DNA from: an uncultured bacterium
Lineage (GTDB): Bacteria; Cyanobacteriota; Vampirovibrionia; Gastranaerophilales; Gastranaerophilaceae
Length of the DNA stretch: 41,267 nt
Direction: 5' to 3'
NCBI GenBank assembly: GCA_900553895.1
Contig: USFB01000013.1
Span: 1 to 41,267, forward strand
The notes beneath the pieces are model-generated. The model saw nothing but the letters and a program-made list of their open reading frames with translations, had not been told where the DNA came from and made no database searches. This document shows, in pieces, positions 22,427 to 31,793 of this stretch. Each line of letters opens with the position of its first letter. Within the stretch, counting starts at the first letter, position 1. Made by a program: the position numbers and the translations under genes.

Positions 22427-23119
22427 TTAGGAATTATCCTTTAACCATTTTTCATACAAATCTGGACGCTTTGCTTGTGTTCGTTCAATTTTTTGCTGTT
22501 GCCTAAATTCTTCTATCAATTTGTGATTACCGTTTAATAAAACTTCCGGCACTTTATATCCCATATATTCTCGAGGTTTTGTATATTGAGGATATTCAAG
22601 TAATCCATCCGAAAAACTATCGTCGTGAGCAGATTCAATTTTGCCTAATGTTCCATCAATTTTTCTCGAAACACTATCTATTACACAAAGAGCAGGCAAC
22701 TCTCCGCCTGTAAGAACAAAATCGCCAATTGAAATTTCTCTCGGTTTAATAATTTCTCTTATTCTTTCGTCATAACCTTCATAATGACCGCAAAGAATGA
22801 TAATTTGTTCATAATTTGCTAATTCGTTAGAAATTTTATCGGTAAACGGTTCGCCTTGAGGAGTCATCATCAAGGTTATAGAATTCTCCATTTTCTCTAC
22901 ACTATTATAAGCGTCTACATAAGGTTGTGGCATCAAAACCATACCGGCACCGCCACCATAAGGCGTATCATCAACTTTTTTATGTTTATCTAATGTAAAA
23001 TCACGAGGATTAATCGCATTGACACTGATTACGCCATCATCCGTTGCACGTTTCATTATGCTATAATCGAGATGTGACTGAATTAATTCGGGAAACAAAG
23101 TCAGAACGTCAAATCTCAT
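22427..23119 (-). CDS. trmD: tRNA (guanine-N1-)-methyltransferase TrmD
   Basis: This 230-residue enzyme methylates G37 of tRNAs with SAM, which prevents frameshifting. The trefoil-knot signatures are intact: MRFDVLTLFPELIQSHLDYS at the start, GGGAGMVL, CGHYEGYDERIRE, SIGDFVLTGGELPA and LEYPQYTKPREY. The length is typical. Its ATG overlaps the rimM stop by 4 bases (ATGA), so the two are translationally coupled, as in the usual rpsP-rimM-trmD-rplS order. rpsP and rplS are not in this window. Confidence 0.95.
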   Translation of the reverse strand: MRFDVLTLFPELIQSHLDYSIMKRATDDGVISVNAINPRDFTLDKHKKVDDTPYGGGAGMVLMPQPYVDAYNSVEKMENSITLMMTPQGEPFTDKISNELANYEQIIILCGHYEGYDERIREIIKPREISIGDFVLTGGELPALCVIDSVSRKIDGTLGKIESAHDDSFSDGLLEYPQYTKPREYMGYKVPEVLLNGNHKLIEEFRQQQKIERTQAKRPDLYEKWLKDNS

Positions 23120-23628
23120 TCCAACAATCCTTCAATGTTATTTATCTGAATTTTACGTGCTTTAATGTCAACAGATAAAACTATTGCTTTTACAAAAGGT
23201 ACTAAAGAAATTTTCTTACTTAAAGTTTTTATTGAAAGCAAATCACTTGCGCCATTATTAGATACTCCAACAACCGCGCCAACTTTTTTTTCGCCATCAT
23301 AAACATCAAGCCCTACAAGTTCATCTATCAAAAATTCGTCTTCTTCTAAAAACTCTCTAACTGTGCTTTCATCAACAAAAAGGAGTTGATTTTTGTACTC
23401 TAAAATATCATTTAAAGAATCGATACCTTTAAATTTTATAATTCCGCACTTAGGAGTAAATCGAATTCTTTCAATTTCAAGTAATTTATATTCACCGTTT
23501 TGTAGAACATAAACTTCTTTTAAATTAGCCAAAAAATCTTCTCTATTCTTGGTGTAACCTAATTTTGCTTCGCCTTGAACACCGTGAAAATTAAGAACCT
23601 TACCTATTGAAACAAAACTATTCTTCAT
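23116..23628 (-). CDS. rimM: 16S rRNA processing/30S maturation factor RimM
   Basis: A 170-residue protein from MKNSFVSIGKVLNFHGVQGE (23628), chosen because it matches the family N-terminus (IGKVxxxHGxxGE) and length; an upstream in-frame start at 23697 lies within the preceding gene. The two domains are the N-terminal RimM beta barrel and a C-terminal PRC-barrel domain (ELVGLDVYDGEKKVGAVVG). It helps mature the 3' part of 16S rRNA and the 30S head. It overlaps the upstream Zn-ribbon gene by 11 bases and trmD by 4. Confidence 0.95.
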   Translation of the reverse strand: MKNSFVSIGKVLNFHGVQGEAKLGYTKNREDFLANLKEVYVLQNGEYKLLEIERIRFTPKCGIIKFKGIDSLNDILEYKNQLLFVDESTVREFLEEDEFLIDELVGLDVYDGEKKVGAVVGVSNNGASDLLSIKTLSKKISLVPFVKAIVLSVDIKARKIQINNIEGLLE

Positions 23629-24742
23629 TTTCTTTCTTCTTAGGTTTTCTTCCGCGTTTTGGTTTTTCTGCAACAACTTCTTCTGTTGCATTTTCATCAG
23701 CTATTGGAACCTCTTTAACTTCTTCAACAGTTTCTTTTACTTCTGTTGCTTCTTCTACTTTTTCAGCTTTAACAGCAACAGGAGTTTTTTCTTCCGGCTT
23801 AGAATGTTTTGCAACCATATAATCCGCAGGTTTGTCCGCTCTTTCTTCGTTCCATCTGTCTAAACCAAGTTGAGCACGGATTAATTTAATACCAACGTGA
23901 ACTCTCCATTCGTCCATTTTTAGTTGCGCCGCAATAATTTTGTGGCAACCGATTGGAGGAAGTGGCAACAATGGTTCATAAAGAGCCTTAATAGCCATCA
24001 TCTGATCAGGCGTAATTGCTAACTTACGTTTTGGGAATGGAAGTTTTGGCAACATCATTTTTTGACGAACCAAATTGATTCCAAAAAATACTTTTTGAGG
24101 TTCAATACCCAAGTGTGCGCCGATTACTTCGTGACAATCAGGGTTTGGCAAAGGAAGCATTGTCTTATAAAGAGCTTCAATTTGTTCTAATTGTTCCTTG
24201 CTAATAAGTAACGGTCTTGCCGGTTTTTGAGGTCTGCGCTGCATTGGACGTCGTTGTCCCGGTCTTGCACTTGCGTAATTATTTCTAAAACCGCCTTGTT
24301 GTGGTCTGCGTTGTTGATAACCGCCTCTATTGTATCCGCCTTCGCGATTATCTCTTTGATAACCGCCCTCACGTCTTTGATATCCGCCTTCTCTATTATC
24401 GCGGTTATATCCGCCTTGTGAAGAATAGCCTCTATTATCTCTATAGCCACCGTTATCTCTTTGATAACCGCCTTCGCGCCTTTGATATCCGCTTTCTCTA
24501 TTGTCACGGTTGTATCCACCGTCGCGGTTGTAATTATTGTTTCTATAACCACCTTGAGGTCTGTCATAGCTTCTTGGACGAGAATCTGCAGAATATGAAC
24601 TATAAGAACTATAGCTTTGCATAGGTTTTTCTTCTGTTGATTCATTTCCCTTATCTGCGTATAGACAATTAGGACATATCACTCTTTTGGGGTTCTTAGT
24701 TTCAAATTCTGCACCACATTTAATGCACTTGTTTACATACAT
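23618..24742 (-). CDS. Zn-ribbon, RGG/YQR-rich, two-repeat protein (putative RNA-binding)
   Basis: 374 residues with an unusual layout. Residues 6-26 hold a zinc ribbon (CIKC...CPNC). About residues 43-175 are low complexity, rich in Gly, Tyr, Arg, Asn and Asp, with repeats such as GGYQRREGGYQRDN and GGYNRD, resembling eukaryotic RGG/RG-Y domains. Residues ~178-300 hold two tandem helical repeats, each with PLPxxxCHxxIxAxL and VxxGIxLxRxxxxL. The tail is acidic and then ends in RGRKPKKK, AT-hook-like. It is the first gene of a rimM-trmD operon, in the place where many bacteria have a KH-domain RNA-binding gene (khpA), so an RNA or ribosome-assembly role is inferred. Confidence 0.65.
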   Translation of the reverse strand: MYVNKCIKCGAEFETKNPKRVICPNCLYADKGNESTEEKPMQSYSSYSSYSADSRPRSYDRPQGGYRNNNYNRDGGYNRDNRESGYQRREGGYQRDNGGYRDNRGYSSQGGYNRDNREGGYQRREGGYQRDNREGGYNRGGYQQRRPQQGGFRNNYASARPGQRRPMQRRPQKPARPLLISKEQLEQIEALYKTMLPLPNPDCHEVIGAHLGIEPQKVFFGINLVRQKMMLPKLPFPKRKLAITPDQMMAIKALYEPLLPLPPIGCHKIIAAQLKMDEWRVHVGIKLIRAQLGLDRWNEERADKPADYMVAKHSKPEEKTPVAVKAEKVEEATEVKETVEEVKEVPIADENATEEVVAEKPKRGRKPKKKENEE

Positions 24743-24984
24743 AATAAAAGCCTCTTAACCAATTAAAATAATAAAAATATCACTACTTAAAAATAATCCT
24801 ATCAATAAAATAATATATGAGATTTCATCAAAAATAACGTAGAGTTCAGCTCCACACATGCATTATAGTACGCATGCCAAAATTAGTCAACCTTTTATTG
24901 GATTTTGCTCTCACAATTGAGCACAAAGACTAGACAGAATGATAAAACTATTATAGAATTAATATTAATAAGAGAGGAAAACCT

Positions 24985-25329
24985 ATGCCAAACAAAGATA
25001 TGATACCGGTAGAAGTTATAATTTTAACAGATACAGATGATATTAAGGGTACTGTTTATGTATCAAACAATGTTGCCGCTAATCGTCAACTAACAGAACT
25101 TTTGAACAACTCTGACAGAAGATTTTTGGCAGTAACAAATGTTGAAATATATGCTAAGAATTCAAATCAACCACCAAGAAGATACGAATTCTTAGAGATC
25201 CATATGGATTCTATCAGAATGGTTCATCCGACATCTCAAGCTTTGTTTAGAGAAACTCCTAAAACTCAAGAAGATATTGCTAGATTTAGAGAGTTAAGAG
25301 CTAAATTAAATCAAACAAAGCCATTTTAG
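24985..25329 (+). CDS. Small conserved cytoplasmic protein, unknown
   Basis: 114 residues with a GAGAGG site before the ATG and its own terminator. The sequence has a beta-rich core (VEVIILTDTDDIKGTVYVSN; RRFLAVTNVEIYAKNS; RRYEFLEIHMDSIRMVHP) and a helical, charged C-terminus. It shows the plain features of a small soluble protein with a barrel-like fold, such as a PilZ-like or DUF6812-type domain. The family was not firmly recognised. It stands alone between the RGG-protein operon and the EF-hand/LysM-like gene. Confidence 0.6.
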   Translation: MPNKDMIPVEVIILTDTDDIKGTVYVSNNVAANRQLTELLNNSDRRFLAVTNVEIYAKNSNQPPRRYEFLEIHMDSIRMVHPTSQALFRETPKTQEDIARFRELRAKLNQTKPF

Positions 25330-25349
25330 TAATATTATTAAATAACAGA

Positions 25350-25383
25350 AGTAGCATCCGTTTTACGGGTGCTACTTTTTTTA
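25350..25383 (+). terminator. Rho-independent terminator
   Basis: AGTAGCATCCG (25350-25360) pairs with CGGGTGCTACT (25366-25376) with one G-U/T pair, and a run of T follows. It ends the 24985-25329 transcript. Confidence 0.85.
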
Positions 25384-25501
25384 TTGCTTAAAACGTTTTT
25401 GTAAAGAAATGTAACAACATGTTTGTTTCATGCGCAATTCTTGAAATGAAAAATACTTTATATATACAAGAGTATAAAAAAGAAACACAAGGAGCATAAT
25501 C

Positions 25502-27820
25502 ATGGCACAAGGATTTGACATTTCTAACATTACAAATTCCAAATTATTAGCATTAGCAAAAGAAGTTGATGTAAAAAACGGCAACAAAAACGGGAAACTT
25601 GATGGTGACGAAGTTTCAATTTTTTCAGATAAAGCTAATTTAGGTTTAACTGATGTAGATGCAGGTTATATCCAAGATGATATCAACGCAGTTTTAGGTT
25701 TTTCTAAATCTACTCCAGCAACAACAAATCCGATTGCATTAACTAAAAAAGAAACAAAACGTGATAAGGAAGCGGTTAAAGACACTGTAAAAGATTTAGT
25801 TAAACAAGGTATTGCTCCTCAAGATTTGATTAAAACATTAAAAGAAAAATATTCAAATCCTCAATTCGCAAGTGTGATTGAAGAAGTTGAATATGTTCTT
25901 AACACTGTAAATTCAACAAATTATAATTCAAAAGCAGATGTTGAAAACATTCACAAACAATCAAAGGCACAATTGAAAGCTGATGGGAAATGGGACGGTT
26001 TCCACAAAGACTTGTTGGATTCTATTGAAGACCAAGCTAAAGCAAATCAAATTAACAAAGAATTCAAAACTTTAATAGGCATGTATAATGATGTAAAAGA
26101 GGCTGCAACAAAAGAAGGACTAGCTCAAAACTTTGAAGAATACTACAATGTAGTCGAAAGCAAAGTTGATAAGAAAAACTCTTATACAAAAGAAGCCTTG
26201 AAAAAATTAGAAGCTTTTGCAAAAGATGATGCAAGAAATGTTGTTGCAGATAGAATGGAAGATACAACAGCTACTGGTAAAAAAGGCATTAGAAAAGAAT
26301 TGCGTGCTCAAGCAGGTAAAGATGATTTCCAAAAAGATGCAATTCAAGATATGAAAACTGAAAGAAAAATCTTTGCAAGAGAACATAAATATGAACAAAA
26401 TGCTCAAAAACTTGAACATCTGACAAGATCTGATGTTGAAAAGAAATTGGGTACAAAGATGTTTGACTTACTAAAAGGTTCATACTTAGAAACAGTTAAA
26501 AATGAAGACGGCACTTATGATTTATCTAAACTCGGTGATGAAATCTTAACAAGAGTTGGTGCTGATTATAAAGTAAATCAATCTAAAGATGAACAAATGG
26601 CTGAAATGGAAAATATCAAAATCCGTTTAGCTGATTTGGCTCAAGTATCAAAAGATGAAATTTCTAACGGTGATGTTAAAGATTTACTAGGTCTATTTAA
26701 GATTAAACGTGAACACAAAGACCATACTCCTGGAATTGTAAAGGCTCTAGTTGGTGGTGCAAGTGCAGCCGCTTCAGGTTTTGCAGCATCTAAACCAATT
26801 GATGTAAATCAAAACGTACACTTGACATTTGAAGATGCAACAATGGCATCTGACTTGATGAAAGAATTGGATAAACAAGGTATTGATTATACATCAACAG
26901 AATTAACAAAAGGCAAAGTAAGCATAAACATTAATCAAGCAGTATCAATTGATAATAGACTATTTGATACTCTTAGAGGTCTAGGTATCGGTGTTCTAAC
27001 AAGTGCTGCATTAGATGTTATCTTGGGTCATAAAAGAGATGAACAATCTTGTATGTCAGTTTCAGATTATGACAAAAATGACCCAACCTATACTGATCCT
27101 GCAAAATACAAAAAGCACTTTGCTAATACAACAAAAAGTCAAGCAAAAAGTCAAGCTATGAACGCTTTAGTTGATGCTTATGTAGAAAAATACGGTGAAA
27201 ACTGGCACTCTGAATTACATCAAACAATCTTAGATGCTGCTGGTATCGGTTCTAAATTGAACCCGGAAGAATGTAGAATGCTTAAATTCAAAAAACCGGT
27301 TGAACCTCAAGCTCAAAAACCTTCTACTGAACCGGATGCACCTGAACAAAAACCGACAGTTCCACCAACTGTTCCTGAAGCAAAAGAAGATTGCCATGTT
27401 GAATACAGAGAAGATATTAAAATGGCAGATTCAAATAAATACACTTGGAATCAAATCGTAAATATGTATTACAGCAACTGTTTAGGTTCTCACACAGCAC
27501 TTGAAATTACACATAAAATTAAGGAATATAACCATATCTCCGGCAAAGTAACTTATATACCTGCAAACATCGTTCTTCCGGCTGATTTATTCGGTGATGG
27601 GGAATGTACAAGAACAGAAAGACAAGACGTTAAACGTATAAAAGTTGCACAAGCTAGACGAGTTGTTAAACACAATGGAAAACTTGGTGATACCGGGGTT
27701 CAAGCAAGAAATGTATGTAAAAATGCAGATGGTTCATACACTACAACTGATTGGTCAAGACGTCATAAAGACAGAGCAGGTGCCGAAAAAGAAGCTAAAG
27801 AAAACGGTTGGATTAAATAA
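25502..27820 (+). CDS. Large protein with EF-hand-like N-terminus and LysM-like C-terminus
   Basis: 772 residues, AAGGAG site before the ATG. Residues ~23-40 (DVKNGNKNGKLDGDE) match an EF-hand/dockerin-type calcium loop. About residues 75-385 are helical or coiled coil and very rich in Lys, Glu and Ala. A glycine-alanine-rich stretch (ALVGGASAAASGFAASKP) and a second hydrophobic piece (LRGLGIGVLTSAALDVILG) could insert in a membrane. After a Pro-rich linker (~600-625) a LysM-like module follows: YTWNQIVNMYY, then IKEYNHISG, then IPANIVLPADLFGDGE. No standard signal peptide was seen, so export, if any, is by another route. Function unknown; a calcium-responsive envelope protein is a guess. Confidence 0.6.
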   Translation: MAQGFDISNITNSKLLALAKEVDVKNGNKNGKLDGDEVSIFSDKANLGLTDVDAGYIQDDINAVLGFSKSTPATTNPIALTKKETKRDKEAVKDTVKDLVKQGIAPQDLIKTLKEKYSNPQFASVIEEVEYVLNTVNSTNYNSKADVENIHKQSKAQLKADGKWDGFHKDLLDSIEDQAKANQINKEFKTLIGMYNDVKEAATKEGLAQNFEEYYNVVESKVDKKNSYTKEALKKLEAFAKDDARNVVADRMEDTTATGKKGIRKELRAQAGKDDFQKDAIQDMKTERKIFAREHKYEQNAQKLEHLTRSDVEKKLGTKMFDLLKGSYLETVKNEDGTYDLSKLGDEILTRVGADYKVNQSKDEQMAEMENIKIRLADLAQVSKDEISNGDVKDLLGLFKIKREHKDHTPGIVKALVGGASAAASGFAASKPIDVNQNVHLTFEDATMASDLMKELDKQGIDYTSTELTKGKVSININQAVSIDNRLFDTLRGLGIGVLTSAALDVILGHKRDEQSCMSVSDYDKNDPTYTDPAKYKKHFANTTKSQAKSQAMNALVDAYVEKYGENWHSELHQTILDAAGIGSKLNPEECRMLKFKKPVEPQAQKPSTEPDAPEQKPTVPPTVPEAKEDCHVEYREDIKMADSNKYTWNQIVNMYYSNCLGSHTALEITHKIKEYNHISGKVTYIPANIVLPADLFGDGECTRTERQDVKRIKVAQARRVVKHNGKLGDTGVQARNVCKNADGSYTTTDWSRRHKDRAGAEKEAKENGWIK

Positions 27821-27860
27821 AAAAAAATATATATAAAATTAGATTTCTATGGTTGTTAAA

Positions 27861-27893
27861 AAGCGTCGGGTTCAAATTGAACCCGACGCTTTT
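27861..27893. terminator. Strong bidirectional terminator
   Basis: AAGCGTCGGGTTCAA (27861-27875) and TTGAACCCGACGCTT (27877-27891) make a very long, GC-rich palindrome bordered by A/T tracts on both sides. It can end transcription of both convergent giant genes. Confidence 0.9.
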
Positions 27894-27912
27894 ATACTAA
27901 TTAAGTTTTAAG

Positions 27913-30321
27913 TTAATTAAGAGCATTTGCTAAATCACCAATGATGCCTTCGTCTTTCTTACCGCAGTTACATTCGCATTTAACTTTTCCTGTCACATCA
28001 ACTGTTACCTTAACATCGTGATCTTTGATTGCCTTCAAGATAGCATCAAGTTTTGTATCAATCAAATTGCTCAAGTTGTTAAGAACCTTCAACAATTCAC
28101 CATCATCATATTTGCCGTTTTGTTTACCAACCTTATCCAAGATTTCTTTTAGAAGTGCTTTTGTTTCAGTATATCTTTCATCACCCTTGTGAGCTTCTGC
28201 ATTAATCTTATCTAAGATTGCTTGTTGAGTAAGTTGAATTACATCAAGTTTACCATTGATACTTGACAATGTATTGCCGTTTTTCTTAGATTGAGCAAGT
28301 AAATCTTTCAACATCGCTTCAATACTTGATAGATCAATCTTACCGCCATCAACCTTGATATTACCCATTGCTTCAATAATTGCCTTGCAATTTGTATCGA
28401 TTTTGTTCATGTTTTGATCTTGCTTTTCAAGAACTTTTTCAAGTAAGTCTTGAAGTTTATCAGTTCCTGCATTGCCTTTATTGATTGCATTCAAGATAGC
28501 AGTGAAGTCTTTGTTCATATCTGTACCTAATTTACCTAAGTAATTAATTATTTGGTTACCAAGTTTTTGGTTGTTTTCATTATTTTCTTTTACTAGGGTA
28601 TTTAATTGAGCAACCAATTTTTCAATATCACCAAGTTTAGCAGTTCCATTGTTAATTGCACCTAATACAGCTGTGAAGTTTCTGTTCATTTCAAAACCAA
28701 CAGCTCCTAAGTAATTAAGAATTTCATTACCTAGTTTCTTACCGTCCTCACCATTTTGTTTAACTTGTTTATTTAATGCAACCATTAATTCTGTCATATA
28801 ATCAAGTTTGCCGTTACCGGTTTGAACTTCTTCAATTAATTTTCCGAAGTTTCTGTTCATTTCGAAACCAACTGCTGCGATGTAGTTAAGAATTTGTTTA
28901 CCCATATCATCAGCCTTAGTTCCGTTAGTTTCAACCAGATTGTAAATATTGTTCAAAATTTCATTAGTAGAATCTGTCTTATCATTATTCTTTTCAAGCA
29001 ATTCTTGAATCTTTTGTAAGTAAACAGTAACGTTAGCATCGTTGTGGTAGTGATCTTTAATGCTTACAATTACTTGATCTAATGATTTTTGAATGTTTTC
29101 TAACAAATTGATAATTTTCTTAGAAGCTTCTTCTGCTGATAGTTTGCCGGATTTAACTTCTGCAAGAATTTCATTTAATGTTGCGTTGTTATTTTTTGTA
29201 ACTTGTGTATTTTCTTTAATAGCCGCAATAATTTGACCTGCTGTCATTTTCTGAATTTTTGCTTGAGTATAACCAAGCTTCATCATAACACCGATTAATT
29301 GGTCTTTATTCATATTTAATGTCTTAACAACAGCATCAAAGTTTGCATTGCTATCCATATTTGCTTTTTCAATAGAAGATTTAATTTCATCTAATTTTGC
29401 ATTAGCAGTATTACTGCTTTCAATAAATATATCAGCCTTATCAATAAGAGTTGATGTATTCGCATTGCCTTGTTTTGCTAATTCAATTAATTCTGCTCTA
29501 TCGTTTTCAGCCTTAGTAAGTGATGAAAGAACTTGACCAAGAAGACCTTTAATATCGCCTAACAAGTTTTGAATTGTTTCCATTGCTTGTTGAGCAGAAA
29601 TGATACCTGCGTCAACTTTTGCAATTAAGTCTTGAATAAGTTTATTAGCTTCATCTTGAGATTTGCCGTTGTTTACTAATTGTTGAATAATAATTTCTTG
29701 GTTAGATTCGTTTTGAATCATATATGCATACATCTTTTGATAGAATTGTTCTTGGTTAATATTACCGTTTTGAACTTCTTGCATCAATTGAAGTAAATAA
29801 GCATTCATTGTTTGTAACTGTGAATTAGTGATTTCTTGTTGTTCTTTCATTTGTTGCATAAGAGCTTGCATTTGTGCAATCATTTCAGTGATTGCAGTCA
29901 TATCAATATCAACAGATTGTGAAACATTTACATCAGGTTGACAAGATTGCAATGTTGAAGCAGCTCCTAATGTCATTAGACCCATTAAAGCACTCATAGC
30001 AACATTTTTAAATCTGGAAGCTTTACCTTGGAAAGCAACATTTGTTTTTAATGGTGATGCTTCATCTTGAGTATCGTTTTTTACTGTTTGTTGTCCTTCT
30101 TCTGCAACATCTTCTCTCATAACACTAAGATTAGTTGCTAATTGAGGATTGCTAACTACATTGTTCATGCCCTGAAACATTAGAGCGTTCATGCCTGCTT
30201 GTGGATTTGTTTCTTGTGTTGTTGGTTGTTCAATGATTTGTGGTTGAGCCGGTTTTCCTGCTTCTTCACCAAATCTAACTTTTTTGTTTAATAACAAAAG
30301 TTCGCTTGCGTTAATGTTCAT
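27913..30321 (-). CDS. Giant coiled-coil repeat protein with late lipobox and Cys-rich tail
   Basis: 802 residues from the ATG at 30321, which has an AAAAGGAG site; an in-frame extension to 30375 lacks one. KVRFGE lies at residues 14-19 and NVAFQG later in the N-terminal region. Residues ~107-127 (a hydrophobic segment ending LQSC, C127) look like a lipoprotein signal but lie unusually far inside. The rest is a long coiled coil with regular Asn/Gln. Three ~53-residue repeats (NYxGAVGFEMNRNF-type; DNA ~28440-28910) lie near residues 470-625. The C-terminus holds KCECNCGKK, a compact possible metal or disulfide knot. The architecture suggests a surface fibre or adhesin; no family was recognised. 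Confidence 0.6.
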   Translation of the reverse strand: MNINASELLLLNKKVRFGEEAGKPAQPQIIEQPTTQETNPQAGMNALMFQGMNNVVSNPQLATNLSVMREDVAEEGQQTVKNDTQDEASPLKTNVAFQGKASRFKNVAMSALMGLMTLGAASTLQSCQPDVNVSQSVDIDMTAITEMIAQMQALMQQMKEQQEITNSQLQTMNAYLLQLMQEVQNGNINQEQFYQKMYAYMIQNESNQEIIIQQLVNNGKSQDEANKLIQDLIAKVDAGIISAQQAMETIQNLLGDIKGLLGQVLSSLTKAENDRAELIELAKQGNANTSTLIDKADIFIESSNTANAKLDEIKSSIEKANMDSNANFDAVVKTLNMNKDQLIGVMMKLGYTQAKIQKMTAGQIIAAIKENTQVTKNNNATLNEILAEVKSGKLSAEEASKKIINLLENIQKSLDQVIVSIKDHYHNDANVTVYLQKIQELLEKNNDKTDSTNEILNNIYNLVETNGTKADDMGKQILNYIAAVGFEMNRNFGKLIEEVQTGNGKLDYMTELMVALNKQVKQNGEDGKKLGNEILNYLGAVGFEMNRNFTAVLGAINNGTAKLGDIEKLVAQLNTLVKENNENNQKLGNQIINYLGKLGTDMNKDFTAILNAINKGNAGTDKLQDLLEKVLEKQDQNMNKIDTNCKAIIEAMGNIKVDGGKIDLSSIEAMLKDLLAQSKKNGNTLSSINGKLDVIQLTQQAILDKINAEAHKGDERYTETKALLKEILDKVGKQNGKYDDGELLKVLNNLSNLIDTKLDAILKAIKDHDVKVTVDVTGKVKCECNCGKKDEGIIGDLANALN
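28440..28910 (-). repeat. Three ~159-bp tandem repeats inside the coiled-coil gene
   Basis: The encoded units start with ILNYIAAVGFEMNRNF, ILNYLGAVGFEMNRNF and IINYLGKLGTDMNKDF. Copies 1 and 2 are close at DNA level, which implies recent duplication or gene conversion. Boundaries are approximate. Confidence 0.65.
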
Positions 30322-30460
30322 ATGTTTTATGCTCCTTTTCGTAACTTTTTCTGCATTACTCTTGTATCGACTCAAAAAACTATAAAAATATTTTTTGCTA
30401 GTATAAATAAATTTCTTAACACTTTTTTACAAAAGTTAATAAAATGCCTCTATAAAATTA

Positions 30461-30489
30461 TTGTCAAACGGTCTATTTGTATATATAAT
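30461..30489 (+). promoter_or_regulatory. Sigma-70 promoter of aspartokinase
   Basis: TTGTCA (30461-30466) and TATAAT (30484-30489) are separated by exactly 17 bases. The start of transcription near 30496 leaves a ~23-base leader before the ATG at 30519. Confidence 0.75.
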
Positions 30490-30518
30490 ATATGGGAACA
30501 TATTATCAGGTGCGAATA

Positions 30519-31787
30519 ATGAAAGATATTATTGTACAAAAATTCGGTGGCACATCAGTTGCTGATACCGATAAAATCAAAAATGTAGCGAAAGCTATCA
30601 TTAAAGAAAAAGAGTTAGGGCATGATATTGTAGTCGTGGTTTCTGCAATGGGACACACAACCGATTATCTTGTTAAAATGGCGAAAGAAATTTCTGAAAA
30701 TCCGTCATCAAGAGAAATGGACATGCTTCTTTCTACTGGCGAGGGCGTTTCAATTGCTCTTCTAGCGATGGCTTTACAAGCGCAAGGCTGTCCTGCTGTA
30801 AGTATGAATGCGATACAAGTCGGAATTATGACTGAAAAAGTACATTCTAAAGCGAGAATTATTAATATTAAAACGGATAAAATAAAAACACATTTAGCTA
30901 AAGGCGAAGTCGTAGTAGTTGCCGGTTTTCAAGGTGTAACTGATGATTTAGAAATCACAACTTTGGGTCGTGGCGGTTCTGATACTTCAGCTGTTGCTTT
31001 AGCAGGAGCTTTAAACGCAAAAAGATGTGATATATATACAGACGTTGAAGGCGTTTATACAACAGATCCAAGAGTTGTACCGACAGCTTCAAGATTGGAT
31101 GAGATATCTTATGAAGAAATGTTGGAACTGGCAAGAGTCGGCGCAAACGTACTTCACCCGAGGGCTGTAGAAACAGCAAAACAATACAGTGTACCTTTAA
31201 GAGTTAGAAGCACATTTAAATTGGATAATTTAGGAACTTTAATTGTAGGAGTTGACGAGATGGAATTACATAAACCTGTAACAGGCGTGGCATCAGATTT
31301 ATCACAACTCAGAGTTGTTGTTTGTGATGTTAAGGATAACCCCGGAACTGCGGCTGTTTTATTTAACGGCTTAGCAAAAGAAAATATTTCAGTTGATATG
31401 ATTATCCAATCTTACGCAAGAAAAGCTCTTAACACTAATGATATTGCGTTCACAATTGATAAAGGTGATTTGAAAAAGACTTTGGAAATTTTAGAAATAG
31501 TTAAATCACAACTGGATTTCAGTAATGTTTTTGTGGATGATAAAATTGCTAAGATTTCGATTGTCGGTGCCGGCATGATTGACCGTCCGGGTATAGCAGC
31601 TACGATGTTTAAAACTTTGGCGGATTTGGGTATTAATATTAAAATGATATCAACAAGTGAAATCAAAATCAGTTGTATTGTCGCAGAAGATGAAGCTAAA
31701 AAGGCAGTAGTCGGACTTCATAAAGTATTCCATCTTGACTGTGATGAAATCGCAGAAGTGAAAGGTGACTTACCTGATTTGGAATGA
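30519..31787 (+). CDS. lysC: Aspartokinase
   Basis: This 422-residue enzyme phosphorylates aspartate, the first step of the lysine, threonine, methionine and diaminopimelate pathways. The start at 30519 (MKDIIVQKFGGTSV) has an AGG site at good spacing and matches the family; the earlier in-frame ATG at 30492 lies inside the promoter. Motifs are KFGGTSV, the catalytic/ATP region TLGRGGSDTSAVALA, and DVEGVYTTDPR. Two ACT domains follow (about 270-345 and 350-420; SIVGAGMIDRPGIAATMFKT), implying feedback control by lysine and/or threonine. It is followed by a small inverted-repeat element, not by other pathway genes. Confidence 0.92.
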   Translation: MKDIIVQKFGGTSVADTDKIKNVAKAIIKEKELGHDIVVVVSAMGHTTDYLVKMAKEISENPSSREMDMLLSTGEGVSIALLAMALQAQGCPAVSMNAIQVGIMTEKVHSKARIINIKTDKIKTHLAKGEVVVVAGFQGVTDDLEITTLGRGGSDTSAVALAGALNAKRCDIYTDVEGVYTTDPRVVPTASRLDEISYEEMLELARVGANVLHPRAVETAKQYSVPLRVRSTFKLDNLGTLIVGVDEMELHKPVTGVASDLSQLRVVVCDVKDNPGTAAVLFNGLAKENISVDMIIQSYARKALNTNDIAFTIDKGDLKKTLEILEIVKSQLDFSNVFVDDKIAKISIVGAGMIDRPGIAATMFKTLADLGINIKMISTSEIKISCIVAEDEAKKAVVGLHKVFHLDCDEIAEVKGDLPDLE

Positions 31788-31793
31788 TTGGAT

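Noticed and set aside
24187..24645. 152-codon ORF in another frame of the RGG gene
   Set aside because: It is a frame-shifted reading of the repetitive Gly-Tyr-Arg DNA; Ile/Ala-rich repeats arise from the same codon repeats.
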